Shown: positions 36,782-47,240 of the stretch, one piece after another
Position numbering within the stretch: the stretch's first letter is position 1
Layout of the letters: the number at the start of each line of letters is the position of its first letter
Assembly: GCA_035559535.1 (NCBI GenBank)
Contig: DATMBG010000002.1
Coordinates: forward strand, 44,451 to 108,450
Direction: 5' to 3'
Origin: Candidatus Limnocylindrales bacterium
GTDB taxonomy: Bacteria > Moduliflexota > Moduliflexia > Moduliflexales > JAUQPW01
DNA length: 64,000 bases
The notes under the pieces: generated by a model
The model's input: the letters and a program-made list of their open reading frames with translations, nothing else
Database searches by the model: none
Told to the model about the DNA's origin: nothing
Program-made: the position numbers and the translations under genes

Positions 36782-37879
36782 ATGAATCGGGTTCATCAAA
36801 TCCTTTTTTTAAATAGAAAGACCTTAGGGTTTTCCATAGGCCTGATAGCTATTGTTTTTGGGGCTTTGGGAATGACGGCTCCTAAAAGCGATATGCCCAG
36901 GCATGAAGACATGGTAACGGCTGCCCAAAAATTCTTGGAAGCATTAGGTCCTGGACTGGGAGCCAGGGCTGTTTTCCCCTTTGAGAGCGAAGAGAGGTTC
37001 AAGTGGCATTTTGTTCCCAATGAAATGTTTAAAAGAAGTGGTGTAAGTATCAAGGAAATGACCTATGATCAGCGAAAGGCCGCCCATGCCTTACTTCGGA
37101 GTGCTCTTAGTTCCCAGGGATACCTTAAAGCCACCAGTATTATGCAATTGGAAGCCGTTCTCCGAGAGATTGAAGATAGAGCGGGAACTCGAAGATTCGA
37201 TCGGGATCCCGAGCTTTACTGGTTTAGGATCTTCGGAACCCCTTCCAATGATTCACCCTGGGGATGGAGCGTGAGCGGGCATCACCTTTCCCTTAATTTT
37301 TCTTCGGTTACCAACGAACTGACGGCGACCACCCCCCTGTTTACAGGTTCAAATCCGGCCCATGTTCTGGAGGGTCCCTATACAGGATTACGTATCCTGG
37401 CAGCAGAAGAAGATCTTGCCCGTGCACTTCTTGCCAGTTTAGATGAAAGTCAGCGTGCCAAAGCCATTCTTTCTCCAACTGCCCCCAAAGATATTCTTAC
37501 AGAAAATGCCCGAAGACTCAATCTGGAAGCACCAACAGGACTCCCCGTCTCTGAGATGAATGAAAATCAGCGGAGTCTGCTCATGCGCCTGATCGCGGAA
37601 TATATTCAAAACCTGCGGCGGGACCTGGCCCATGCTAAGCTTGAGAAGATCAAAAAGGCAGGAATTGAGAAAATTTATTTTGCCTGGGCCGGGAGTACGG
37701 AACCGGGTAAAGAACATTATTATCGTGTCCAGGGGCCGAACTTACTGATCGAATACGATAATACCCAAAATAATGCCAACCACATCCATGCCGTTTTAAG
37801 GGACCCTGAAGATGACTTCGGAGAGGATCTACTTCGCAAGCACTATGCAGAAAGCGAACATCATAAGAAAAATCAATAA
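36782..37879 (+). CDS. DUF3500 protein, exported
   Basis: A 365-residue protein with a signal peptide or N-terminal anchor (hydrophobic residues 14-32). The body matches DUF3500: WHFVPNEMFKRSG, MTYDQRKAAHALLRSALSSQGY, WGWSVSGHHLSLNFS and the C-terminal FAWAGSTEPGKEHYYRVQGP ending with NHIHAVLRDPEDDFG. His-rich conserved motifs suggest a metal or ligand site, but no activity is known for the family. AAAGGAGGG directly precedes the chosen ATG. Confidence 0.85.
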   Translation: MNRVHQILFLNRKTLGFSIGLIAIVFGALGMTAPKSDMPRHEDMVTAAQKFLEALGPGLGARAVFPFESEERFKWHFVPNEMFKRSGVSIKEMTYDQRKAAHALLRSALSSQGYLKATSIMQLEAVLREIEDRAGTRRFDRDPELYWFRIFGTPSNDSPWGWSVSGHHLSLNFSSVTNELTATTPLFTGSNPAHVLEGPYTGLRILAAEEDLARALLASLDESQRAKAILSPTAPKDILTENARRLNLEAPTGLPVSEMNENQRSLLMRLIAEYIQNLRRDLAHAKLEKIKKAGIEKIYFAWAGSTEPGKEHYYRVQGPNLLIEYDNTQNNANHIHAVLRDPEDDFGEDLLRKHYAESEHHKKNQ

Positions 37880-37889
37880 CCATACTAGT

Positions 37890-37984
37890 TTGGGGACACG
37901 GGGACTTCGGGACGCGGAGACTGGGAGACACGGGGACCTTGGAAGATAGAGATATTTCCCCGTGTCCCGAAGTCCCCGTGTCTC
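37890..37984. repeat. GGGACACGG-type short repeats with inverted arms
   Basis: Plus-strand GACACGGGGACTTCGGGAC (from about 37895) recurs inverted at about 37963-37984, and shorter direct copies of GACACGGGGAC lie between. It sits between the convergent DUF3500 and SppA genes and can fold into a long hairpin. This is a simple dispersed repeat, not a gene. Confidence 0.7.
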
Positions 37985-38017
37985 AAACCGGGTCCAGTTC
38001 GTGGATAAATAAAATCC

Positions 38018-39865
38018 TTACTCCAGGTAAATCCGATAAGGCCACCATGCAAAGAAATGCTCGTTTTCCAGGGCGGCCAGTTCTTCAAGCTCCTGTTGAA
38101 GTTCCAAAATACTATCGGGCAGTTTTGTATTTATACGGGTTTCCCTCAATCTCTTAAGTAAAATCTGGAACGGATTTTCTATTTTAGGATAGGCTACCAG
38201 CGTAATATCCTTTTCCTTAGGAATACCTATTTTCTCCTTTAAAATTTCAATGGCCGTCTCTATACCGCCTAATCGGTCTATCAGTCCCAACTCTACCGCA
38301 CGCTTTCCCGTCCAGATCCGACCCTGTGCCACAGCATCCACTACTTCCAACGGCATCCTTCTTCCCTGGGAGACTTTGCTGATAAACTCATCATAACCGG
38401 CCTGAACATTGTGCCGAAATCTTTCCCGTTCTTCCTCTGTAAAGGTACGAACCGAGGTAAACATGCCTGCGTTTTTACCTCGCTGGAGGGTCTCGATATT
38501 CAACCCGATCAGATCGTATAGCCCTTTCGTGCTGAACTTTCCACCAAAAATTCCAATAGAACCGGTAATGGTTAAAGGATAAGCTACAATACAATCGGCG
38601 GGAACCGAAATATAGTAGGCACCGGAAGCTGCTACATCCGCCATAGAGACAACGACCGGCTTTTTTTGTCGGGCTTCTTGAATACTGTTCCAGATAATAT
38701 CCGAGGCCTGAGAACTTCCACCGCTGCTATCCACCCGGAGAAGAATACCCTTGATCTTTTTATCTTCAACAAGGTTTTTAATTAGTTTAACCAGGGTGTC
38801 TGAACCGATCTGATTAGAGCCTCCCAGAGCATTTACACTTCTTCCAGATACAATAATTCCCTGGGCATAAATAATGGCTACTTTTTCCCCTTCTTCATGC
38901 AATCCCGGAGCTTTAACAGAAACACGGGCATATTGGGTATTGTTCAGTTTATTTAAAGGGGTTTTCTTTTCGGTGATGCGCCATCGGGTCAGCCATTTCT
39001 CCCAAACAGTTTCTTCCTTCTCAACTTGAGAATCGGCTTCTTCGGGAAGCCCCAGTTCCCTTCTCAACTTTTCATCGAGTTGGCTCTCATAAACCAACTC
39101 GTTAACTATCCCTGCAAGCAGGGATTCATAGGCTGTGTAAAGGCCATTATCGATCCATTCCTTTACCCGACTGATAGGAACCCCACGGGCCGCTGCTATT
39201 TGTTCAACATACCCATTGTAAAAATCGTCTAAAAGATCATTCATGACTTCCCGATGATCTTCAGACATGCTATCCCTTATAAAACTTTGGGGAGCCGTTT
39301 TGTATTTGCCGATGTAGACAAACTCAGGGGTAATACCTATTTTATCCAACATTTTTCTGTAAAAGGGAATCTCTACCCGTATACCACCTAAAAAGGTCTC
39401 TCCAGAAGGGGACAGATAAATTTTATCTGCGGGACTGACCAGGAAATACGACCGCATCCCGATATCCTCTAAGTAAGCAAATACCTTTTTCCCGGATTCC
39501 TTGAACTTTATAAGGGCCTCTCGTATTTCCTGGGTGGTTGTAAACTTTGCATGAAAGCGTTTGATATTCAAAAGAATCCCAATGATTCTTTTATCTATGG
39601 TTGCTTTTTTAAGGTTGTTTAAAATCCCTTGAAGAGTTTGAATATCTTCACCGGCCAGCCTGGTAGTAAAGGGATCCATGGGAGGCATATCCAGAATACT
39701 CCCTTCCATATTTATAACCAATACCGTATCAGGTTTTACTTTGGGTTCGCGAAAGAATTCCCAGTATAAAACCCCGATAAAGACAAGGAACAGAATAAAA
39801 AAAAGAATTCTTAAGCCCATTAAAAAATTTTTAAGCAGATTCCATAGGATCCTTATATAACCCAT
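38018..39865 (-). CDS. sppA: signal peptide peptidase SppA (67K type)
   Basis: A 615-residue membrane protease with one N-terminal membrane segment (about 15-35) and two tandem SppA/ClpP-fold halves. The catalytic Lys is Lys189 in YIGKYKTAPQSF, and the nucleophile is Ser384 in VDSSGGSS, as in the Ser-Lys dyad of the E. coli enzyme. It digests cleaved signal peptides in the membrane. A GAGGAGC site precedes the ATG. It stands alone, convergent with the DUF3500 gene. Confidence 0.93.
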   Translation of the reverse strand: MGYIRILWNLLKNFLMGLRILFFILFLVFIGVLYWEFFREPKVKPDTVLVINMEGSILDMPPMDPFTTRLAGEDIQTLQGILNNLKKATIDKRIIGILLNIKRFHAKFTTTQEIREALIKFKESGKKVFAYLEDIGMRSYFLVSPADKIYLSPSGETFLGGIRVEIPFYRKMLDKIGITPEFVYIGKYKTAPQSFIRDSMSEDHREVMNDLLDDFYNGYVEQIAAARGVPISRVKEWIDNGLYTAYESLLAGIVNELVYESQLDEKLRRELGLPEEADSQVEKEETVWEKWLTRWRITEKKTPLNKLNNTQYARVSVKAPGLHEEGEKVAIIYAQGIIVSGRSVNALGGSNQIGSDTLVKLIKNLVEDKKIKGILLRVDSSGGSSQASDIIWNSIQEARQKKPVVVSMADVAASGAYYISVPADCIVAYPLTITGSIGIFGGKFSTKGLYDLIGLNIETLQRGKNAGMFTSVRTFTEEERERFRHNVQAGYDEFISKVSQGRRMPLEVVDAVAQGRIWTGKRAVELGLIDRLGGIETAIEILKEKIGIPKEKDITLVAYPKIENPFQILLKRLRETRINTKLPDSILELQQELEELAALENEHFFAWWPYRIYLE

Positions 39866-40157
39866 AACCTTGCTCCTCTTTGAAAGAAACAGTTTAAGGA
39901 CTGTTAAATATTTCCCTGGTAACCTTTCAAATATGAGGTTATGTTAACTTTTTGTACAAGAAGTTTACAAGTATAAATGGAATCCGAGAGCAAAAGGAGG
40001 ACAAAAGATCTTGACTCTTTGGCCAATTTATTACATAAAATGAGAAATAACGGCTTTAACCGTCCTGAAATGTCAGGCTACCCAGGTTCGCAGGAAACGC
40101 CTTATAATCCTGGGAAGAGATAGGAACATCCCAAGATAGCTTGGAAAGGAGATTTCT

Positions 40158-41765
40158 ATGGGAAATTTAAAAGTTCCAGAAGGAATGCAGATAACGGGTA
40201 AGATTACCCCAGAATTTGAACAAATATTAACTTCCGAAGCCCTAAACTTTATAACCAGCTTGGAACGGGAGTTTGGAGAACGTCGCCGGGCCCTTCTACA
40301 AAAGCGAGTTGAAAGGCAGGCCGAGATCGATGCCGGTCAGATGCCTGATTTTTTAGCTGCCACCGAAAATATTCGGAAGGGTTCCTGGAAGGTGGCCCCT
40401 ATTCCAGCGGATTTACAGAAACGGTGGGTTGAAATTACGGGACCTACCGATCGAAAAATGATGATCAATGCCTTTAACTGTGGTGCCGATATATTTATGG
40501 CAGACCTGGAGGACGCCAATTCACCGACCTGGCAAAACATGGTAGAGGGACAAATCAACCTGCGGGATGCTGTTGAGAGGAAGCTGGAATTTACCAGCCC
40601 GGAAGGAAAAAGTTATAAACTCAACGAACAGATCGCAACCCTGTTGGTACGTCCAAGGGGCTGGCATCTCCATGAAAAGCATGTTTTGATCGATGGTAAA
40701 CCCATGTCCGGTTCACTCTTCGATTTTGGCCTCTACTTCTTCCATAATGCTCGAAAACTGGTAGAAAAAGGAACCGGACCTTACTTTTATCTCCCCAAGT
40801 TGGAAAGCCATCTGGAGGCCCGACTCTGGAATGATGTCTTTGAAATGGCTCAGGACACACTGGGTATTCCCCGGGGTACCATTAAAGCCACGGTACTTAT
40901 TGAAACGATTCTGGCGGCTTTTGAAATGGATGAGATTCTCTATGAACTCCGGGATCACATCGCAGGACTCAATGCGGGACGTTGGGATTACCTGTTCAGC
41001 ATCATTAAAAAGTTCCGGAACCGATCAGACCTTAATTTGCCGGATCGGGCTCAGATAACGATGACCGTACCATTTATGCGGGCCTATACAGAACTCCTTG
41101 TCAAAACCTGCCACCATCGCGGAGCCCACGCAATTGGAGGTATGGCTGCCTTCATTCCCAGCCGTAAAGATCCCAAGGTTAATGAAGTTGCTCTGGCCAA
41201 AGTTCGTGAGGATAAAGAGCGTGAATCCAGAGACGGTTTCGACGGTACCTGGATCGCACATCCCGATTTGGTTCCTGTGGCCCGGGAAGTGTTTGAAAAA
41301 GCTTTACAGGGTAAACCCCACCAGAAAGAGCGGCTAAGGGAAGAGGTCCAGGTCTCGGCAAAGGACCTGCGGACCTTTGTGGTACCTGGGGGTCAAATCA
41401 CGGAAGGAGGGGTTCGTAATAATATTAGCGTTGCCTTACAGTATATTGAATCCTGGCTCCGAGGTATCGGTGCGGTGGCTATCTTTAATTTGATGGAAGA
41501 TGCAGCGACTGCAGAAATTTCCAGATCTCAATTATGGCAGTGGGTCCATAATCCCCATGCTGTCCTCGATGATGGACGAAAGGTAACCGTTGACCTCTAT
41601 CGCGCCTGGCTACCCGAGGAATTGGAGAAGATTAAATCCCTGTTCGGCGAAGCACGCTATCGTACAGGAAAATTCGACCTGGCTCGACAAATTCTGGATA
41701 AGCTGGTGCTGGAGAGAGATTTCATCCAGTTTTTAACTTTGCTTGCCTACGATTACCTGGATTAG
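40158..41765 (+). CDS. aceB: malate synthase A
   Basis: A 535-residue enzyme of the A isoform (about 530 residues). Key stretches are [26 protein letters not shown] with active-site Arg, [19 protein letters not shown] with metal-binding Glu, and the C-terminal [19 protein letters not shown]. It condenses glyoxylate with acetyl-CoA to malate, the second step of the glyoxylate shunt. Isocitrate lyase is not in the window. GAAAGGAGAT precedes the ATG, and an intrinsic terminator follows. Confidence 0.96.
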   Translation: MGNLKVPEGMQITGKITPEFEQILTSEALNFITSLEREFGERRRALLQKRVERQAEIDAGQMPDFLAATENIRKGSWKVAPIPADLQKRWVEITGPTDRKMMINAFNCGADIFMADLEDANSPTWQNMVEGQINLRDAVERKLEFTSPEGKSYKLNEQIATLLVRPRGWHLHEKHVLIDGKPMSGSLFDFGLYFFHNARKLVEKGTGPYFYLPKLESHLEARLWNDVFEMAQDTLGIPRGTIKATVLIETILAAFEMDEILYELRDHIAGLNAGRWDYLFSIIKKFRNRSDLNLPDRAQITMTVPFMRAYTELLVKTCHHRGAHAIGGMAAFIPSRKDPKVNEVALAKVREDKERESRDGFDGTWIAHPDLVPVAREVFEKALQGKPHQKERLREEVQVSAKDLRTFVVPGGQITEGGVRNNISVALQYIESWLRGIGAVAIFNLMEDAATAEISRSQLWQWVHNPHAVLDDGRKVTVDLYRAWLPEELEKIKSLFGEARYRTGKFDLARQILDKLVLERDFIQFLTLLAYDYLD

Positions 41766-41803
41766 AAAAAGAAGGGGGAATCTATCCCCCCCTCTTTTCT
41801 TCT
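41764..41803 (+). terminator. intrinsic terminator after malate synthase
   Basis: GGGGG (41774-41778) pairs with CCCCC (41786-41790), extended by purine/pyrimidine flanks, and is followed by a T-rich tract (CTCTTTTCTTCTTTC). Confidence 0.7.
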
Positions 41804-41930
41804 TTCTACTCCTGCTTTTCGATTTAAAGGTTAAGCAACTTTAAAAGTACTTGAGTCTCCCATCTACAAGTGCCATGAAGACTTCACCTTGATACGATAA
41901 AGAAAGGAATCAGCAAGGAGAAACTTAACT

Positions 41931-44900
41931 TTAGCCGGCTTGAAGAAGGGCCTCGTGCATAGCTTCTGCCACGATTTCTTCTGGATGGGCATAGTGGTAA
42001 TCGCGGAGCTGGTAGTAGTAAGAACGGACACGGGATAACTGGGGAATAAGGCTTTTACTGAGCTCTTGAACCCGATCTCTCAGAATGGCTATCTGCTCCA
42101 TTTCCAATCTTATACCCATAAAATGAACGATATGCAACAGGGTCTTGACCTGCTCGGTTTCCAGAAACTTGTTCTCAAGGATCCTTAACTTGGCTTCTAT
42201 AAGAAGCATCTGGTAAAGAAGGGCATTCTTCTCCTTGGAGGCTTTCATAGCTCCCAACTGGCCTAAAAGGGCCTGATACTCGAAAGCCCATTCGGGTAGG
42301 GTAGATTTCGTGATAACATTAACCTTGGAAAGCGTTCGACCGAAGAAGTCCAGGAGTTGACTGAATTTCGAATAGGCATTGTTTTTAAACCATATTTTAA
42401 TGGTTACAGGACAGTTTTTCATTCTGCCGATCAGGGAATTAACTTTGTCTTGCTCTTCTCTTAACTCCTCGATGAGAGTTCCTAAATTCTCACTTTTACG
42501 CTTGAAAACTTTTTCAAGTTCCCGCGTGCCAGGGGAGTATGGTAGCATGAGCTCCAGATCTATAAGCCTCAAGTCAAGTAAATCTTGAGCCGTTTTTTCC
42601 AACTTTTTGAGCTTTTCATTTGCCTCCCGGTCTAAAATCAAGGCTCGGGTTTTAGAAAGTAAATTCTCCAACTTCTTTTCCTGTTCTTTTATTTCAATGG
42701 CAATCTTCCAACCCATTTGCTTGAGTTTTTCCCTGTCTGCTTCCAGGTCATCCGGGCCATTATTACCTTTATCTACCGGTTTTTCTTCAAAGGCCGGCTT
42801 TTCTTCTTTTCCCTCTTCTACTTTATACCTCGCCACCCATCTTTTAGAACTCCCAGGAGTGGTAACCCGGTCAATCATGCGTTCTAACTCTTCCGGATTT
42901 TCGCTGAACCCACTGAAAATAATGGTCTGAGCCTTTTCCTTCAGTTCAGAAATCGTCTCTGCCAGCTCTTTATCCTCCAGGGTTAATAATTCTAAAATTT
43001 CGGCATCTATCCCTTCTAAAGTTGCCTCTTCAAGGGTCAAGGTACTGTCTAAGTGAGCTATTCTCCAAAGTATTTTATGATACTCTAGAAGGATCCGGTA
43101 AGCTTCAAATAAATAGTTCAGTTTCGGGTCATTGTATTTTTTGAAACTCATAAGTTCCGGCTTAAGAGCACGGAAGAGGGTAATGTCCCTCAAGTTATAG
43201 GCCGACATCGCAAAAACAATCCCGCTGATTAGAACGGTGATCGCATAGGAAAAATCTTTGGAATAGGCCAGATCGGAATTGGAAATTAACAGCTTAGAAA
43301 AAGGGCTAATGAGGGCAAAGGTCTCGTCTAAAATAGCTTTGGATTGTGGCTCAACGATTTTATCTCGAATAAAAGTTGCCTTAGCAAATAAATCCAAAAA
43401 CCTCTCCCGATCATCTAATTCAGTCTTAACAGGTTTTACTGCAGGAGTTGGTAATTGGGTTTTTTGTAAAATACCGAGAAACAAAATAAAATCCTGGGCT
43501 GTAAAACCATCGCTTATAAAATGATGGGTTAAAACCTCCAGAATTTCTTCTAAAACTGCCTTCCGAATTTTTGAAGAACCGGGATCTAAAAAGGTTTCCA
43601 GTTTTTTATTCAAAATTTCTCTATATGCTGGCGGGCAACCCCTGTTCAGGAGAGCCATAAGGGATTTTTTAGCTTTGATTTTTTCAGAAGGTTCAGAAGA
43701 ATTAGCCAGTTCACCGAGTCTGGTTTTAAGTGCCGTTTTGTACTCTTCGCTTTTACTGTATACACAAATTTCATGAAACAGAAGTTCAAATTGCTCTTCT
43801 TCCAGCCGGGTCGGAATAACGGCCATGGCTCCCTTTAAAAACTCCTGTTTAATTTCTCCATCTACATCCATGGGAGACTCAGGCTCTGGAAAATCTTCAG
43901 GATGATAAACTTTCCGCACTGTCTGTTCATCTGGAACGATCGGTATAAGATCTTCTGATCTGGCCGCAGAGCAGAGGGTTTCAATCAGTAAACCCTCCCG
44001 ACAGGTTTTGGGTTGAATCGTTTCTCCCTGCTGATGAGTTTCAGGAAACCCGTACCCGGTAATTGGAGAAGGAAGAGCGGTCAAAACCGGGAGTTTCTTC
44101 CCATCAGGCCCATTTGACAGGATGTTAACTTCCGCAAAGTCTTTTTCCCCCATCCGGGTTGTCTCCTGGGTTAATTCAGGAAAAGTTTTATTCAAAGATA
44201 ATCCGATACCGGAGGGGATCAAAATCTCTACTCTGGGAGCAAGATTTTTTAACCAGGTCGCATCGACTTCTGGACAATTCAGGCAGATAAAACCATTGGC
44301 CGGAAATCCTCCTGGATCGGAAGATCTTAAGTGAGAAGATCGGGCTTGAAGACTTCGTAAAGCCAGAAAGCCTATGATCACACCCAGGTCGTAACAGATG
44401 AAGACCTTTCGTCCCTTCGGGATGAGTTTGTAGAGGAGACGTAAATTTTCCAATTTTAATAGAAGAACTTCCAGCCATTGAGAATATCCTTCGGTAGGAA
44501 ACGCTCCAAAGGGGTATGCCGTCGTCTTAAGGGGCAGGGTTCTCCAACCGGGTACCTGGTACAAAGGAACAGATTGAAAACCCAAACCGGGTATTACAAT
44601 AAGTAGATCTTCAACACCCTCTCGGGCTAATTGATAAATCCGCTGTTGAGTCAGTAGGGCATCGGTAACCTGGCGCATAACGGAACCAATACCGGGTTTT
44701 CTGCCCATATATAAACTGTCTTGATCGTTTTCCTCCTCAGGTTTCAGGTCTGCTCTGACGAAATATCGATCATGACCCTTTTCAACCTCTACCAGATTCC
44801 AGACTTGCTGAGAGGCTGTTTTATTACCCAAATCGGGAATGAGAAATTGCCTGATCTCATGGAGATTCTGACTCGTAGAGAGGATATGAACTTCCAGGGG

Positions 44901-46901
44901 AACTAAATTTTGGTTGATCAATTCCTGGGCTGAAGAGAAGTTTTGGGTAATGGTAACAGGACCTAAATATCGAACAATTGTCTCTTCACCCAGCCGAAGC
45001 TCCAGATATCTTATATTTTCTGTTAAGTTTTTTGCAGAAATGGCGAATCGCTCAATCTCTCGATAATAATTCGCTACCATTTTATCTATCCCGTTCAGTC
45101 TTTTATAGAAGTGGATAAGCTCCTTAACGGTTATAAAAGGCACATCGAACTTATGCACGGGAACTAACTTCAAGAGGTCATAGTTTAAGCTTTCCCTGAT
45201 GGCTTGTTCTAAATGAAGGGGATAGCGGGAATGTTGAGTATTGGACCTTTTACCTTTCAAACCCTGCCGGTGAACAAATTTGCTTCCCAATAATTCCTCG
45301 AGCTCCTGATCGTTGAAAACCCAATCTAATTCTATATGGAATATCTCTCTCAAGCCTTTACAAACCTGTCGGGGAGTAACCATCAAGTCGGTTCTTTCTG
45401 CTGCCTGGATAACGGTTTGATAAAGCAGTTCATCCTCCACCAATTCGATAAGTCGAGGCCTGATCTCTGCAAGAATTGCCAGTAATGCCGTCCGACCTCT
45501 GATAATTTCTTCGCTGACACCATTCGCAGTAGCATGGGCATACCGGTAATACCATCTTTTAAACCCTTGATTATGTTTGTGTTTCCTGCCGTTTGAACCA
45601 GAATGATGAAGAATTTCATTTAGCAGCCAAAGCTCCCGATTGGACAGGCGTTCTAAATCTCCTTCTCTCAGTTTTTCTAATAGAATCTCCAGTTCTGGCC
45701 GTTCTTCCTCTTCTTCGCCCAAGAACAGTAAAAACAGGTCTCCTATTTTTCCCTTGAGCATCTTTACAGTGTCCCTTGCCAGAAGGATTCGATCTTCTAC
45801 AATTTCCGGATCAAACAAATCCTCATAGACGATCATAAATTTATCTGCAAAGTTAAGGGAGGATCTGGGATCCTTTTTCGTTTCTGTTCCGTATATTTTT
45901 ATAAAATCCCCACAGGCTTCGTGAAAAGTTACAGAAAATCTACCTTTTTGGCTCTCCTTGATCTTTTTATATCTTTGAAGGCGCTCCAGGGTGGGTGCAA
46001 GGTTTAGGTCGGCAGAAAGTTTTAAGTTATGCTGGTAAAAGAAATTTAAATAATCCAGTATTTCTCCCAACTGCTCACCGGATACTATCAGATCAGACAT
46101 CCGATGGACCACATCCATTAAATTTTGATCTATGGCCGAAGATGGATCCAACTCGTAAAAAACCGTGATATCATCTGTATCCCAATGGTTTTTCTTGATT
46201 TGAACCAGGAAATGGGTCAGCAGGGATAATTTGAGTTCCCACAAACCCTGGTTGAGGGTCTGCAGAATATGGGTTTTGGAGTGTTGGGTGCCGGTCTGGA
46301 ATTTAAGTTGAAGGGCAGGGTCTTTTAAAATTCGTTCCAATATTTGATATTCTTCACCTAAGATCTCCTTACCCTCTGAATTTTTGCGCTTTAGAATCTT
46401 GCCGTAAGCCTCTAAAATTTTAACGGGATCTGCGAAAATGCAGAGATACTCCGCCAGATAGTCTAACAAAATTCGTGCTACACCCTCATCATAGCGCTCC
46501 GTGATGGGTCTACCCAGTTGATGACGCAGGAGTGCCACATAATCCTGGATTGCCAAGATGATTTCTAGAGGAAATCGTGCATTAAAAAGAACTTTACCCT
46601 CCTTTTTGATATCTTCCAGCATCGAGATGATTTGACATTGGGCATGGTCTAACCTTTCCAGGATACGATTCAGCACTCCTCTCCATTTAAAGTACTCTTG
46701 CCAGGCTTTAGAATCTTTTTTGATGTGCACCACCAATTTAGTGGTATCATAATTCCATACTTCACAGGCCTGAACATTTTGCTCGACCATTGCCTGAAGC
46801 GAGGACAATCCTTTTATAAAAAAATCAGGAGAGTCTAAAGGATACTCCCTCTGGATAAAACACTTTTCCCTGGGCAATTGTAAAAAATCACTTGAATCCA
46901 T
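41931..46901 (-). CDS. 1656-residue protein of unknown function
   Basis: A single uninterrupted frame; I do not recognise it. There is no signal peptide or membrane segment. Residues 1-760 look mostly helical, with an EEEEE cluster and a His/Lys-rich stretch GRKHKHNQGFKRWYYRYAHATANG. Residues about 765-905 resemble an alpha/beta hydrolase: LLIVIPGLG, then a strand-helix unit ending KVFICYDLGVIIGFLALRS, where Asp838 takes the nucleophile position, and LNCPEV, RVEILIPSG. Residues 905-1350 are again helical. A charged linker (about 1355-1385) leads to a coiled coil (about 1385-1500) and a helical end. It is divergent from the GT-B gene. Size and architecture suggest a multidomain scaffold or effector, but this is only inference. 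Confidence 0.8.
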   Translation of the reverse strand: MDSSDFLQLPREKCFIQREYPLDSPDFFIKGLSSLQAMVEQNVQACEVWNYDTTKLVVHIKKDSKAWQEYFKWRGVLNRILERLDHAQCQIISMLEDIKKEGKVLFNARFPLEIILAIQDYVALLRHQLGRPITERYDEGVARILLDYLAEYLCIFADPVKILEAYGKILKRKNSEGKEILGEEYQILERILKDPALQLKFQTGTQHSKTHILQTLNQGLWELKLSLLTHFLVQIKKNHWDTDDITVFYELDPSSAIDQNLMDVVHRMSDLIVSGEQLGEILDYLNFFYQHNLKLSADLNLAPTLERLQRYKKIKESQKGRFSVTFHEACGDFIKIYGTETKKDPRSSLNFADKFMIVYEDLFDPEIVEDRILLARDTVKMLKGKIGDLFLLFLGEEEEERPELEILLEKLREGDLERLSNRELWLLNEILHHSGSNGRKHKHNQGFKRWYYRYAHATANGVSEEIIRGRTALLAILAEIRPRLIELVEDELLYQTVIQAAERTDLMVTPRQVCKGLREIFHIELDWVFNDQELEELLGSKFVHRQGLKGKRSNTQHSRYPLHLEQAIRESLNYDLLKLVPVHKFDVPFITVKELIHFYKRLNGIDKMVANYYREIERFAISAKNLTENIRYLELRLGEETIVRYLGPVTITQNFSSAQELINQNLVPLEVHILSTSQNLHEIRQFLIPDLGNKTASQQVWNLVEVEKGHDRYFVRADLKPEEENDQDSLYMGRKPGIGSVMRQVTDALLTQQRIYQLAREGVEDLLIVIPGLGFQSVPLYQVPGWRTLPLKTTAYPFGAFPTEGYSQWLEVLLLKLENLRLLYKLIPKGRKVFICYDLGVIIGFLALRSLQARSSHLRSSDPGGFPANGFICLNCPEVDATWLKNLAPRVEILIPSGIGLSLNKTFPELTQETTRMGEKDFAEVNILSNGPDGKKLPVLTALPSPITGYGFPETHQQGETIQPKTCREGLLIETLCSAARSEDLIPIVPDEQTVRKVYHPEDFPEPESPMDVDGEIKQEFLKGAMAVIPTRLEEEQFELLFHEICVYSKSEEYKTALKTRLGELANSSEPSEKIKAKKSLMALLNRGCPPAYREILNKKLETFLDPGSSKIRKAVLEEILEVLTHHFISDGFTAQDFILFLGILQKTQLPTPAVKPVKTELDDRERFLDLFAKATFIRDKIVEPQSKAILDETFALISPFSKLLISNSDLAYSKDFSYAITVLISGIVFAMSAYNLRDITLFRALKPELMSFKKYNDPKLNYLFEAYRILLEYHKILWRIAHLDSTLTLEEATLEGIDAEILELLTLEDKELAETISELKEKAQTIIFSGFSENPEELERMIDRVTTPGSSKRWVARYKVEEGKEEKPAFEEKPVDKGNNGPDDLEADREKLKQMGWKIAIEIKEQEKKLENLLSKTRALILDREANEKLKKLEKTAQDLLDLRLIDLELMLPYSPGTRELEKVFKRKSENLGTLIEELREEQDKVNSLIGRMKNCPVTIKIWFKNNAYSKFSQLLDFFGRTLSKVNVITKSTLPEWAFEYQALLGQLGAMKASKEKNALLYQMLLIEAKLRILENKFLETEQVKTLLHIVHFMGIRLEMEQIAILRDRVQELSKSLIPQLSRVRSYYYQLRDYHYAHPEEIVAEAMHEALLQAG

Positions 46902-47240
46902 AAACCTATTTTATAAGGTCGAGAAAGGCATTTAAGGGGTGTCCTGGAGATATCTTTCGGCAAGGTTAATTTAACCAGAAATACGACCCTAAAAGAACAA
47001 CTTACAGGGAAAGTAATATTCCCTCTTTATTCCTGAGTCCCTTATATACCTTATGAGTATTAATGTAAAACGGTTATTAAAAAAAATCAAAGAAAGTGAT
47101 ATTTTTCTTATATTCTAGACAAATATTATAAGATAAATACGAGAGTTTTCTTTTTTATCCTTTGACAGGGTTTAAAGGGATTCATTATTATTTTTTGGTT
47201 TAATTTTTTATAACTGTAATTATCGTGTTAAAAATGAGTA
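46902..47240. other. AT-rich divergent promoter region
   Basis: No gene. It is strongly AT-rich from 47030 on and separates the 1656-residue gene from the GT-B gene. One promoter is visible at 47162-47191 on the plus strand; I cannot place the minus-strand promoter. Confidence 0.5.
47162..47191 (+). promoter_or_regulatory. promoter of the glycosyltransferase-like gene
   Basis: TTGACA (47162-47167) and TATTAT (47186-47191) with an 18-base spacer: a full -35 and five-of-six -10 match, about 43 bases before the likely transcript's first codon. Confidence 0.6.
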
